A DNA stretch of 64,000 nt. Origin: Nocardia blacklockiae. Lineage in GTDB: Bacteria > Actinomycetota > Actinomycetes > Mycobacteriales > Mycobacteriaceae. The notes beneath the pieces were generated by a model. That model saw only the letters and a list, made by a program, of their open reading frames with translations. It had not been told where the DNA came from and ran no database searches. Below are positions 15,762-25,598 of this stretch, piece by piece (position 1 is the stretch's first letter; each line of letters begins with the position of its first letter). The stretch covers positions 620,001 to 684,000 of the forward strand of contig NZ_JADLRJ010000002.1 of NCBI RefSeq assembly GCF_015477355.1, given 5' to 3'. A program made the position numbers and the translations under genes.

Positions 15762-17219
15762 ATGACTTCCGATACAGCTCCCGCCGAACGTCTCGGGCCC
15801 GACCTGATCCGGCTGGGTCTCGTGCTGGTGGTGGGAATCTTCATGAGCATGCTCGACACGACGATCGTCACCGTGGCACTGCGCACCCTCGGCCACGAAC
15901 TCGACGCCGGACTGTCGACCATCCAGTGGGTGGTCACCGGCTACCTGCTCGCGCTGGCCGTGGTGATTCCCACGACCGGATGGCTGACCGAACGGTTCGG
16001 CGCGAAACAGATCTTCGTGGCGTCGATCGTGTTGTTCACGGTGGCGTCCGCGCTGTGTGCGTCGGCGTGGAATGTGCAGAGCCTCATCGGGTTCCGCATC
16101 GTGCAGGGCACAGCGGGCGCGTTGCTGATGCCGGTCGCGCAGACGATCCTGGCGCAGGCCGCAGGACCGCAGCGGATGGGACGGGTGATGACCGTGGTCG
16201 GCGTCCCGGCCCTGCTCGCACCGGTCCTGGGACCGGTGCTCGGCGGAGTGCTGGTCGACAACCTGTCGTGGCGGTGGCTGTTCCTCATCAATGTCCCGGT
16301 CGGCGTCCTCGCGACCGTACTGAGCACGCGCATGCTGCCCGCGACCCCGCCGAATTCGAGCATGGCGGCTTTCGATCTGCGCGGCTGGCTGCTGCTGAGT
16401 CCCGCCTCGGCGCTGGTGGTGTACGGGTTGTCGAAGGCCGGTGACGCGGGCGGCTTCGGTCCGGCCGAGGTATGGGTGCCGCTGGCGGCCGGTGTGGTGC
16501 TGCTGGTGTCGTTCGCCGGATACGCCGCCGGGGTCGGGGACCGGGCACTGATTCCGTTGCGGTACTTCAAAGATCGGTCGTTCGCGGGTGCGTCCGTGGT
16601 GTCGCTCGCGCTGGGGCTGACGATCTTCGGTGTCATGCTGCTGATCCCGCTGTACTACCAGCAGGTGCGGGGCGAGTCCGCGCTCGTGGCCGGACTGCTA
16701 CTCGCGCCGCAGGGACTGGGCACCGCGCTCGCCATGCCCGTGGCCGGACGACTCACCGACCGCTACGGCCCACGCCGCGTAGTCCTCGTCGGAAGCGGCC
16801 TGATCGCGGTCAGCACACTGGCCTGGACCCAGGTCACCGACACCACCTCCTACGCGCTGCTGGCCGCCGTACTTCTCGTGCGCGGTTTGGGTTTCGGCGC
16901 GACCATGATGCCGGCCATGGCCGCCGGCTACCGCAACCTCCCCGCAGCCGCGGCCGGACACGCCAGCAGCGTGCTACAGATCCTCTCCCGCATCGGCGGC
17001 ACCCTCGGCGCCGCCGCCGTCACCGTCATCCTCACCCACCAGCTCACCACCGCGCCCGGACGCACACCGGCCGACCTCGCCCACGCATACGCCTCGACCT
17101 TCTGGTGGGCCACCGCCATCACCGCCGCGGGCGTGCTGTTCGGGCTTCTGCTTCCGAACACCCCCGCACGCGCCACGGCCACCACCGACAAGCCACCGTC
17201 CGCACGAGATCGTCTGTGA
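15762..17219 (+). CDS. MFS multidrug efflux transporter (DHA2, EmrB/QacA type)
   Basis: A 485-residue inner-membrane proton/drug antiporter with about 14 membrane helices. The first helix ends MSMLDTTIVTVALRTL and is followed by IQWVVTGYLLALAVVIPTTG and WLTERFGAKQIF (motif A); LAPVLGPVLGGVLVD is motif C, typical of drug exporters. ATG at 15762 is preferred over an ATG at 15720 that lies in the operator. The divergent TetR gene probably controls it. The substrate cannot be told. Confidence 0.9.
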   Translation: MTSDTAPAERLGPDLIRLGLVLVVGIFMSMLDTTIVTVALRTLGHELDAGLSTIQWVVTGYLLALAVVIPTTGWLTERFGAKQIFVASIVLFTVASALCASAWNVQSLIGFRIVQGTAGALLMPVAQTILAQAAGPQRMGRVMTVVGVPALLAPVLGPVLGGVLVDNLSWRWLFLINVPVGVLATVLSTRMLPATPPNSSMAAFDLRGWLLLSPASALVVYGLSKAGDAGGFGPAEVWVPLAAGVVLLVSFAGYAAGVGDRALIPLRYFKDRSFAGASVVSLALGLTIFGVMLLIPLYYQQVRGESALVAGLLLAPQGLGTALAMPVAGRLTDRYGPRRVVLVGSGLIAVSTLAWTQVTDTTSYALLAAVLLVRGLGFGATMMPAMAAGYRNLPAAAAGHASSVLQILSRIGGTLGAAAVTVILTHQLTTAPGRTPADLAHAYASTFWWATAITAAGVLFGLLLPNTPARATATTDKPPSARDRL

Positions 17220-17556
17220 CCGTGCTCGATTCTGAAATTGCTTCTCCCCCTGCACGAGTGCCGCGAAAGTGGTCTCGGACGCCTCCATCTGCCTACCCCT
17301 CGCCCTCGTACGGCCGACGGCTGCGAAATTACCCGGTCCCAACATCGCTGCACAGCAACAGCTTCGAGATCCTCGTCGACGACGTACAACTCGTCGAGCG
17401 ACCTGCCCGAGGCCGATGTTCGGTAGCCCTAACGGCGTAGAACGACTGGAGAAGATGCCGCATGTGGGCCATACTGTGCTACTCGGATGAAAACGGGGGG
17501 CTGCGGAGGGATGCACGCAGTCTGACGACTGCAGATCCTCAGGGGAGGCGCTGTCC
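17220..17556. other. Intergenic region before the helicase operon
   Basis: No supported gene. The stretch ends with AGGGGAGG (about 17530-17537), the ribosome site of the helicase gene; a promoter should lie here but I cannot identify its boxes. Confidence 0.4.
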
Positions 17557-20500
17557 ATGGTGGGCCGATTCACGCATGCCGACGATGTGCTCGCACGCAA
17601 AGCCGAAGAGTGGTCGAATGAGCTGATCCAGCTCGACGGCCGCAATGGTCTACTCAATTTCAAGATCACGAAAACCTCCGCCCTCGATCTCGGCGAAAGT
17701 CCCAAATCCGAAGTGGATCAGCTACTTTCGGGAAAGACGACCCGGCTCGCGCAGCTCTTCGGGGATTCGCAGCGCTATAGCGATGCCTGCACCCGTGCCC
17801 GCAATCTCGTTCGCAGGATTCGCGGATTCAGCGAAGAACAGGGCGTCGATGTCGGCCGCCTCGTGTTCGGACGGGTGACTACGAGTGCGTCCAAAAGCGG
17901 AGCCCGACAGCAACTTCCGCTTCGAGCACCGTTGCTGCTCTTCCAGGTGACCATTCGCGCACGGACAGCGGCGGAGTCCGACTTCCTCATAGAAGTGGAT
18001 CCGGAACCGGAGGTCAATCCCGTTCTGGCGCATTGCCTCAACCGCGAGTACGGTGTCAGTCTCGACAAGGAAGAGCTGAATGGTCTGGTGACCAGCGGCG
18101 CGGATCCGGCCGATCCGGAACGCTTGGCGAACAGCATTTTTCTCCGCATCGAACACGCAGCGGTCGAGCAGGGTGTTTCCCTGGGGCTCGAGCGGATGAT
18201 CGCGATCGGTGTCTGCAACTACATGAAGCTGCCGATGGTCGAGGACCTGATGTCGGCAGCGCACCTGCTGCGGCGCCACGATTTGATCGCGCTACTGGCC
18301 GGCGCCTCGCCGGCCGATACCGACCCGCGTGCGGAAGCTACCTTTCAGCCACCCTCACCGGACATGATTCCACCACGGCACGAGTTTCTAGTGCTGGACG
18401 CTGACTCGTCGCAGAACAGCGCCATTGCAACAGCACTGGCCGACCGGCATGCGGTGATCGACGGTCCGCCTGGCACCGGAAAGAGCCAGACCATCGCGAA
18501 CATCATCGCCGCAGGTGCCGCGCAGGGTAAGAAAATCTTGTTTGTCGCCGAGAAGCGTGCGGCGATCGAGGCAGTGACCGACCGACTGGCCGAAATCGGC
18601 CTCGGCGACCTGGTTCTCGATATGCACCAGTCGGCCCTCAGCAGTCGTGCTGTGGCAACGCAACTCGCCGACAGTCTCGATCAACTCGCCAGAACACCGG
18701 CCGTCGACGGCGACGACATGGACCGCGAACTGGCAGACACCCGGCGACGCCTCAACGATTACGTCAGTGCTCTGCACGACCGTCGAGAACCCTGGCAGTT
18801 GAGCGCCTATCAGGTTCGAGAGAGTTTGATCGCCTCAGCGGGCGGGATCGAGACCCCGTGGCGTCTGCGGAGTCTCGAACAGTTCACCCCCGAAGGCCGG
18901 CTGCTCGCCGAGGACGACCTGCGAGGGTTCGTCGCGAACGGCGGACTACGGCTTGTGCGGCACGAATCCCCATGGTGGCAAGCCGATGTCGCTACCGTCC
19001 ACGCTGCGCATCAGGTCCTGCTGCTACTCGACAACGTCGCCGCAAATACGCTGCCGGACAGCCGTTCGCAGATGTGTGCTCTCATCGAGCAGGTGGGGCT
19101 GCCCGAGCCGACCGATTTCGAGGGTTGGGATCGCACGTTCACACTGCTGAGCGGCATGGCCGGCACCGCCGGCAAACTCGGCCCGGGAATCTTCCGCGGG
19201 CCCTTGCACGAATACCGAGTCGCCACCGCGTCCTGGAAGCGCCGCAGGAAATTGCAGCCGAAACTCGGATGGCGTCGGCGTTCGAGACTGCTGAAGGAAC
19301 TGCGAGCCAACCCTGTGGGCATGACGCAGAAACAACTACTGCACAACGAGATCATTGCGGCACTCGAGGAGATGCAGGAATGGAGCCGGCTGAGCGGTAA
19401 CCCGAACGGCCCGGGCGTCATCGGTGACTTCCGAATGGTGAGTGAGCGATATGCGAGGTTGAAAGACCAGCTCGCCGCCATCGCCACGTCGGCAGGCGTG
19501 AGTTTCGAGCAGCAGCCGCTGCAGCGTGTCGACCACGCCCTGAACGCACTGGCAACCGACCGTCGAATGGTTCCTTATCTGCCCGATCTGAACGAGCGCA
19601 TGGGCCGACTGCGACGCGCCGGACTGGAGCCCCTGGTGAATGAGATCGCAACCCGGGACCTCGACGCCGAACAGTCGGTGACGCTCTTCCGCTACGCGTT
19701 GATGTCGGCGCTCGAAGAGCAATTCATGCTCACCTCGCAGCCGCTTCGGGACTTCCAGCCGGAACTGCACAATGCTGTGGCCACACGATTTCGGGAGGCC
19801 GATCGTCGGCACCAGGGCCTCGCAGTTCGGCGAGTGCTCCGAACGGTGGCCAGGGCCGCGGCGCAGGCGTGTACCGACTATCCGGACGAATCCACTCTGG
19901 TGCGCAGCGAAGGAAAGAAGAAGCGCGGGCATCGCCCCGTACGCCGACTTGTTGCTGAAGCGCCCCATGTGGGACTCGCGGCACGTCCGTGCTGGGCGAT
20001 GTCCCCGTTGATGGTGAGTAGGGCGCTACCGGCCGAGCAGCTGTTCGATTTGGTCATCTTCGATGAGGCCAGTCAGGTGCAACCGCACGACGCAATCACC
20101 TCGATCATGCGTGGAAAGCGGTTGGTGGTTGCCGGTGACGACAAGCAGTTGCCGCCCACCAGCTTCTTCGATCGGCTCGAGGCAGACGATGACAACGACA
20201 CGGACGACGACAGCAGCATCACTTTGCGCGACTACGAGTCGATCCTTACCGCTCTGCAGCCGATGATCCCGAATCGTCGAAGGCTGCAGTGGCACTATCG
20301 CAGTCAGGACGAGCGGCTGATCCAGTTCTCCAATGAGGAGGTCTACGACGGCGACCTGGTCTCGTTCCCTGGGGCCCGTGTGGACGCTCCGCTGCGGCTC
20401 GAGATCGTCGACGGACGGGTGCAGCCAGGGGAACGGGGATCGGCCGCGGCCGAGGTAGCACGCGTTGTGGAGTTGGTGATCGAGCACGCCGAATCGCGAC

Positions 20501-21576
20501 CCCACGAGAGCCTCGGTGTGATCACGCTCGGGACGGAGCATCAAAAGAAAATCGATATGGCGTTTCGCCAGGCCCGCGCCGACCGTCCGGATCTCGACGA
20601 CTTCTTCGCCGACGACCGCGGCCCGACAAAGCGCTTCTTCATCAAGAACATCGAGACCGTGCAAGGCGACGAGCGGGACGCGATCGTTCTCAGCGTCGGA
20701 GTGGCGAAAGATGCGACCGGGAGAGTGCGGCGCAACGGTTTCGGGGTGCTGAACCGTGAAGGGACGGAGCGACGCATCAATGTGGCTGTCACGCGGGCAA
20801 AGCGACGCATGACCGTGGTCTCGTCGTTTCCACCGGGTGCACTCGAACCGAGCGAGAAGATGACAGGCACCGAGCTGCTACGACGGTATCTGGAGACCGC
20901 CGCTCGCGGTGCGACAGCTGCGGCCGGCCGACAGGAAGGCGTAGAGCTCAACGCGTTCGAACGGTCGATCTTCGACGGCCTGAACAGCCGTGGAATCAAG
21001 GCCTACTCACAATGGGGTGTCTCCGACTACCGGATCGACTTCGCGCTGGCTCACCCGGAGGAGCCGGGACGAATGGTGCTCGCGGTCGAGGCCGACGGCG
21101 ACAGTTATCATCGCACCCACAGCGCCCGGGACCGAGATCGGCTGCGACAGCAACACCTCGAGCGCCTGGGCTGGCGATTCCATCGGGTCTGGGCATCGGC
21201 CTGGTTCACAGATCCCGAAAAGGAATTGGAGCGCATCTATGAGGCGTGGATCGACGCCGTCGCCGTGGCCGATGCGGAACCGACTATCGAGGTACCCACG
21301 CCAGATCCGCCGACGACGTTGTCGGACAACGAGATACGGCCGGCGCTCCCTCGGCCGGGTGTTCTCGCCGGGCTGCGGATCGACCAATACACGCCCAGCC
21401 AGCTGATCGCCATGTTCCGGTGGCGGATGTCGGACGGCATGCTGTTGGATCCGGAGGAACGAACACGACAGGTACGCGCAGACCTCGGGTTCAAACGCCG
21501 TGGCCGAAAGATCGATGAAGCGTTGCGTAAAGCGCATGACGAGGCACGGCGTCTACAGGACCAGGAGGAATTGTGA
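17557..21576 (+). CDS. Superfamily 1 helicase with C-terminal nuclease domain (DUF4011/MTES_1575 type)
   Basis: A 1339-residue protein. The N-terminal 270 residues are DUF4011-like. Walker A GPPGTGKSQT starts at G303; helicase motif II is FDEASQ with D836, followed by VVAGDDKQLPPT; VQGDERDAIVLSVGV and NVAVTRAKRRM are the late UPF1-like motifs. Residues about 1130-1240 resemble a Vsr/MTES_1575-type endonuclease: YRIDFALAHPEE, then VLAVEADGDSYH, then RDRDRLRQQHLERLGW. Such helicase-nuclease fusions occur in anti-phage systems. The start is supported by AGGGGAGG. It overlaps the next gene by 4 bases. Confidence 0.88.
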   Translation: MVGRFTHADDVLARKAEEWSNELIQLDGRNGLLNFKITKTSALDLGESPKSEVDQLLSGKTTRLAQLFGDSQRYSDACTRARNLVRRIRGFSEEQGVDVGRLVFGRVTTSASKSGARQQLPLRAPLLLFQVTIRARTAAESDFLIEVDPEPEVNPVLAHCLNREYGVSLDKEELNGLVTSGADPADPERLANSIFLRIEHAAVEQGVSLGLERMIAIGVCNYMKLPMVEDLMSAAHLLRRHDLIALLAGASPADTDPRAEATFQPPSPDMIPPRHEFLVLDADSSQNSAIATALADRHAVIDGPPGTGKSQTIANIIAAGAAQGKKILFVAEKRAAIEAVTDRLAEIGLGDLVLDMHQSALSSRAVATQLADSLDQLARTPAVDGDDMDRELADTRRRLNDYVSALHDRREPWQLSAYQVRESLIASAGGIETPWRLRSLEQFTPEGRLLAEDDLRGFVANGGLRLVRHESPWWQADVATVHAAHQVLLLLDNVAANTLPDSRSQMCALIEQVGLPEPTDFEGWDRTFTLLSGMAGTAGKLGPGIFRGPLHEYRVATASWKRRRKLQPKLGWRRRSRLLKELRANPVGMTQKQLLHNEIIAALEEMQEWSRLSGNPNGPGVIGDFRMVSERYARLKDQLAAIATSAGVSFEQQPLQRVDHALNALATDRRMVPYLPDLNERMGRLRRAGLEPLVNEIATRDLDAEQSVTLFRYALMSALEEQFMLTSQPLRDFQPELHNAVATRFREADRRHQGLAVRRVLRTVARAAAQACTDYPDESTLVRSEGKKKRGHRPVRRLVAEAPHVGLAARPCWAMSPLMVSRALPAEQLFDLVIFDEASQVQPHDAITSIMRGKRLVVAGDDKQLPPTSFFDRLEADDDNDTDDDSSITLRDYESILTALQPMIPNRRRLQWHYRSQDERLIQFSNEEVYDGDLVSFPGARVDAPLRLEIVDGRVQPGERGSAAAEVARVVELVIEHAESRPHESLGVITLGTEHQKKIDMAFRQARADRPDLDDFFADDRGPTKRFFIKNIETVQGDERDAIVLSVGVAKDATGRVRRNGFGVLNREGTERRINVAVTRAKRRMTVVSSFPPGALEPSEKMTGTELLRRYLETAARGATAAAGRQEGVELNAFERSIFDGLNSRGIKAYSQWGVSDYRIDFALAHPEEPGRMVLAVEADGDSYHRTHSARDRDRLRQQHLERLGWRFHRVWASAWFTDPEKELERIYEAWIDAVAVADAEPTIEVPTPDPPTTLSDNEIRPALPRPGVLAGLRIDQYTPSQLIAMFRWRMSDGMLLDPEERTRQVRADLGFKRRGRKIDEALRKAHDEARRLQDQEEL

Positions 21577-22424
21577 TGTTCCCGCTCGACCCGAAGACGA
21601 TCGAACGTCTGGCCCGAATCATCGTCGATGCTGACGGCCCGTATATGCGAACAGGGCGACAGCTCCAAACATTGCTCGAGCACGCAGGCTGGCAGGACCC
21701 ACCGGAATACGACGGTTCGGCGAAGGTGCCGTGGCTGATCGATCAGTTGGAGGAACGCAACGACCGCCCGCACGATATGGAACTATTGCTGTGCCGTGTC
21801 TGTGATCCGCTGGAATATGACGACGGTGCGGACGCGGCAAAGGAATTCCGCGATGCGCTGAACGACGTACTCGCAGGCGAGGAACTGATCGTGACCGATA
21901 CCGGCGGTCGTCCGGTGGTCGCCCAGCGCGCCCTGGACGGATCGGGAGCGACGAATGCCGAGCCTCACGATCTCGACGCCCGAGTGCGGAGACTGATCGG
22001 CAACGCCGCCACGGCAGAACTACTGCTCAACCGAGCTGCCGAGGCACGACTCTGCCAGCGGGCCGGCGCCTATACCATGGCGGTGATCGCTATCGGCAGC
22101 TTCATCGAAGGCATGTTGCTGACGGTCCTCATGGAGCGCGACGAAGATTGCCGTAACCATCGCTTCGTCGATCAGCACGGTAAGACGGTAACGAACCGAC
22201 AGCCGAACCTGGCGTCTCTCATCGACACCGCCCATGCCCGTGGATGGATCCAGCTGGATGCCAAGACGTTCATGCACACAGTGCGCAACTTCCGGAACTA
22301 CATCCACCCGGGAAAGGAGCTGGCCGACAAGCCGGACTTCGACAACGACAGCGTCGGATTGTGCTGGGCACCCCTGCAAGCGATGCTCAACGATCTGGAG
22401 CAGCGGTTCGCTTCTGCAGCATAG
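21573..22424 (+). CDS. HEPN-like protein coupled to the helicase-nuclease
   Basis: A 283-residue protein. The first 80 residues (ERLARIIVDADGPYMRTGRQ, LQTLLEHAGWQDPPEYDGSA) look like a small effector-associated or adaptor domain. The C-terminal half is helical, with AYTMAVIAIGSFIEGMLL and then R238-NFR241-NYIH245, an RxxxxxxH/RNxxxH motif of HEPN ribonucleases. A GTG at 21573 and an ATG at 21576 are both possible; AGGAGG precedes them. Coupling to the helicase suggests the two act together, for example with the HEPN protein as an RNA-cutting abortive-infection effector. Confidence 0.72.
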   Translation: MMFPLDPKTIERLARIIVDADGPYMRTGRQLQTLLEHAGWQDPPEYDGSAKVPWLIDQLEERNDRPHDMELLLCRVCDPLEYDDGADAAKEFRDALNDVLAGEELIVTDTGGRPVVAQRALDGSGATNAEPHDLDARVRRLIGNAATAELLLNRAAEARLCQRAGAYTMAVIAIGSFIEGMLLTVLMERDEDCRNHRFVDQHGKTVTNRQPNLASLIDTAHARGWIQLDAKTFMHTVRNFRNYIHPGKELADKPDFDNDSVGLCWAPLQAMLNDLEQRFASAA

Positions 22425-22488
22425 AACCGCGAGGCCGATTCTCGCCGACCGATCCGGACGGCTGATCACCACACGAGCAGCGGCAGCG

Positions 22489-22516
22489 GTGCGGGGGTGA
22501 AGGGGGACCCCTGCAC
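22489..22516 (+). terminator. Possible terminator of the helicase-HEPN operon
   Basis: GTGCGGGGGT (22489-22498) can pair with ACCCCTGCAC (22507-22516), a 10-bp stem with one G-T pair and an 8-base loop, 65 bp after the HEPN stop. There is no T-run, which is common for actinobacterial hairpins. Confidence 0.45.
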
Positions 22517-22788
22517 TTCCACCAACAGTGTTCGACTCATCTGGCCACGTAGTTGTCTCACGACCTTGGTGAGCAGCTACGGGTTGTCGGCGGCTTGTTC
22601 TCACACCCCAGACCGATCCCGTTCCATACCAAGGTATTACGTCGAACGAGAATTCTGCCGATAGCGTCGAATCGTCACCTCGGGACCGATACGACGACGT
22701 ACGGGCAGTTACCGCCTGAAACACGTTCTCCTACAGGCGTTCCGGACGAGCGAGGGTGGCGTTTCCGACCCAGCTTCGAGGAAGATCT

Positions 22789-23856
22789 ATGACGACATCA
22801 GCCTTGGTACCCGAGTCATTTCCACGATCGTCGCGGGGTGGCGGCTCCGGCGGGGATTATGCCCGGCTGTTGCGCCGGGTTTCGGATGCGGGACTGATGA
22901 GGCGGCGGCCGATTTACTACGCGGTTCGGCTCGGGCTCGTCGGGATCGCGTTCGTGGGTGCGTGGGTGGCGTTCGGTCTGGTTGGGGACTCGTGGTGGAC
23001 GCTTGTGGTTGCGGCGGGCATGGCTGTGACGGGTGCTCAGGTCGCGCTCGTCATGCATGATGTCGCGCATCGCCAGGTTTTTCGGCTGCGGCGGGCGACC
23101 GAGATCGTGGGTCGGGTGGTGGGCAACGCCGGGATTGGGCTGGCGTACGGGTGGTGGCAGGACAAGCACACCCGGCATCACGCCAATCCGAACCACGAGG
23201 AACTCGATCCCGATGTCGCGCCCGACATTCTGGTGTGGTCACAACGGCAGGCGCGGGACAGTCGCGGGCTGCCTCGTCTCATCGGCAGAGCGCAAGCATT
23301 TCTGTTCTTCCCGCTTCTGATGTTGGAGGGCTTGAATCTGCACGCGGCCGGTGTCCGGGCGCTCGGTAAACGATCCATCAAACACCGCGGAGTGGAGGGT
23401 GCGCTGCTCTTCGTCCACTTCGCCGCCTATCTGGGCGCGGTGTTCGCGGTTCTGCCCGCGGATAAAGCCTTCGCGTTCATCGCTGTCCACCAAGCGCTGT
23501 TCGGCTTGTACATGGGTTGCATTTTCGCTCCGAACCACAAGGGCATGCCGACCCTGACCGGCGACGATCGGCCGGACTATCTGCGCCGGCAAGTGCTGAC
23601 CTCGCGCAACGTGCGAGGCGGCAGGTTGACCGACCTCGCCCTCGGCGGACTCAACTATCAGATCGAGCACCACCTCTTCCCGAGCATGCCGACGCCGAAC
23701 CTGCGGCACGCCCAGGTGATCGTCCGCGACTACTGCGCCGAAATCGGCGTGCCCTACCACGAGACCGGCCTGATCTCCTCGTACCGCGAGGCACTGAAAC
23801 ACCTGCACCACGTCGGCGCACCCCTGCGCACCACCGGATCGCAACGGAACGCCTGA
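22789..23856 (+). CDS. Membrane fatty acid desaturase (DesA3-like)
   Basis: A 355-residue di-iron integral membrane desaturase. The three histidine boxes are present: H90DVAH94, H127TRHH131 and Q291IEHH295. Hydrophobic segments before and after the first two boxes and a pair around 195-240 fit the four-helix family. It would introduce a double bond into acyl chains of phospholipids or mycolic precursors, with an external electron donor. The ATG at 22789 follows GAGGAAG. It is convergent with the esterase gene, with 18 bp between their stops. Confidence 0.88.
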   Translation: MTTSALVPESFPRSSRGGGSGGDYARLLRRVSDAGLMRRRPIYYAVRLGLVGIAFVGAWVAFGLVGDSWWTLVVAAGMAVTGAQVALVMHDVAHRQVFRLRRATEIVGRVVGNAGIGLAYGWWQDKHTRHHANPNHEELDPDVAPDILVWSQRQARDSRGLPRLIGRAQAFLFFPLLMLEGLNLHAAGVRALGKRSIKHRGVEGALLFVHFAAYLGAVFAVLPADKAFAFIAVHQALFGLYMGCIFAPNHKGMPTLTGDDRPDYLRRQVLTSRNVRGGRLTDLALGGLNYQIEHHLFPSMPTPNLRHAQVIVRDYCAEIGVPYHETGLISSYREALKHLHHVGAPLRTTGSQRNA

Positions 23857-23874
23857 TGAAGGTTGGCTAGAAAA

Positions 23875-25398
23875 TCACCCCGCAAGCAGCGGCAGCGGCG
23901 GAAACGCGAAGTCTTGCCACAGGATTCGCGAGGCCTCCTCCGGATAGGCGGTCACCCTCGACACCGTGTCGAAGACCTGGGTGAGACGGCGCTCGACGCC
24001 ATAAGCGGGCCACCCCGGATCACCTTGCGCGACAAACGATGTCCACGACCGACGAATTCGCGCGGACAGCTCCACCGCCTCCGGCGAGGGCACATCACCG
24101 ATCAGCACGGCGGTCTGCCCACTGCCCAGATTCCCGAAGACGAGCGGCACGTCCAGCCCGTGGCAGGCACCGAGAGCGCCGCCCATTCCCGGCGCGGTCC
24201 ATGTCAGTTCGTAGAGGTGGGCGCGGCCGCCGCCGGCGATCTGGGCGTCGGCGAGCCGGACGCTCGGCATGCGGAACAGCCAGTCGGCGTTGACCAGCTC
24301 GTACAGCTCCTCGTCGGCAGCGGACGGGAACGCCTCCCGATACCGCTGCGGACCGTCGGGCCATGGGGCGAGGACGTGCAGCGCGGTCTCGGTCTGCTCC
24401 CGCGTCACCCGGCCGAGCACGCCATCGATCAGGCTGAACAGCCGGTGCTCGTCCCGCGTGTGTCCTACGAGAAGCTCGATGTCGCGGGCGGCGCCCTCGG
24501 CCAGCGCCTCCCAAGGTGTCGTGGGCAGCACGTCACCGTCGACCACCGGCGCATACGGGATCGGCCGGTGCGTGATCTGCCCCCAGCGCTCTCGCCACTG
24601 GCCCATCTTGGCGAAGACCGCGTCGCCGGCGGCGGGGAGCAGGTCCGGGGGCACCGCCGACAGTCCGGACGCGGTGGGCGCGACGCCGAGTTCGGCGGCG
24701 AAGGCCGCGGTGAGGTCGGCGGCCAGTTCGGCAGAGAAGAAGGTCCCCGGCACACTCTGTGCGATCGCCCGGCCGAAAAGCCCTGCGGCGCGCGGCATTG
24801 CGAGCAGCGCGGCGATCGACCCGGCGCCCGCCGACTGTCCGAAGACCGTCACCCGGCCGGGATCGCCGCCGAACACCCGGATGTTGTCCCGCACCCACTC
24901 CAGGGCCGCGACCTGGTCGAGCAGTCCGCGGTTGGCCGGGGCGCCCTCGATCTGCGCGAATCCTTCGATGCCGAGGCGGTAGTTGAGGGTCACGACCACG
25001 GTTCCGGTCGCGGCCAGATGTCCGGCGTCGTATTGCGGCAGGGCGGCGTCGCCCATCGCGTAACCACCGCCGGGAAACCACACCATCACCGGGAGCTCGG
25101 CGGCCGAATCCGGTTGCGGCGTCCAGACATTCACCGTCAGCCAGTCGTCTCCGGCGGTGTTCCGGGACGCCGCGAGCACGGCGGACTGCGGAGGCGGCGG
25201 ACCGGAGGCGACGGCGGGCCGCACCCCGTCCCAGTCGCGCACCGGCCGCGGCGCGGCGAAACGCAGCTCGCCGACCGGCGATTCGGCGAATGGAATGCCG
25301 CGAAAGACCGCCGCCGACGACTCCCAGCCACCGCGCAGCACACCGGCCACAGTGCGGACCTCCGGCCCGGACTCGAACGACTTCCCAGATGCGGCCAT
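23875..25398 (-). CDS. Type B carboxylesterase (para-nitrobenzyl esterase family)
   Basis: A 507-residue alpha/beta hydrolase. It has FRGIPFAESPVGELRF near the N-terminus, the oxyanion segment MVWFPGGGYAMG, and the nucleophile elbow GQSAGAGS with S189. AFSLI-like and GHTRDEHRLF segments supply the region of the acid, and a late His (ACHGLDVPLVFGN) the third residue. No signal peptide is visible, so it is probably cytoplasmic. The ATG at 25398 is supported by GAGGAGG. The next gene upstream is a TetR regulator on the same strand. Confidence 0.88.
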   Translation of the reverse strand: MAASGKSFESGPEVRTVAGVLRGGWESSAAVFRGIPFAESPVGELRFAAPRPVRDWDGVRPAVASGPPPPQSAVLAASRNTAGDDWLTVNVWTPQPDSAAELPVMVWFPGGGYAMGDAALPQYDAGHLAATGTVVVTLNYRLGIEGFAQIEGAPANRGLLDQVAALEWVRDNIRVFGGDPGRVTVFGQSAGAGSIAALLAMPRAAGLFGRAIAQSVPGTFFSAELAADLTAAFAAELGVAPTASGLSAVPPDLLPAAGDAVFAKMGQWRERWGQITHRPIPYAPVVDGDVLPTTPWEALAEGAARDIELLVGHTRDEHRLFSLIDGVLGRVTREQTETALHVLAPWPDGPQRYREAFPSAADEELYELVNADWLFRMPSVRLADAQIAGGGRAHLYELTWTAPGMGGALGACHGLDVPLVFGNLGSGQTAVLIGDVPSPEAVELSARIRRSWTSFVAQGDPGWPAYGVERRLTQVFDTVSRVTAYPEEASRILWQDFAFPPLPLLAG

Positions 25399-25598
25399 TC
25401 GCCTCCTCTCCAAGGCTTTTCGGCCGAGCATCCCCGCGCACGAGATCAGGCGCAAACCATTTAGGCCCTTCCCCCAAGCAGACCAGGAAGTCGCTCGATC
25501 CCCCCAGGCCCCAGCCGATTTCGGCCGCGAACAGCGATCCAGCCGTGTTTCGCCATAGCCTCGACGATGCTCGCCCTCCGACCACCGCCGCGGCCCGG

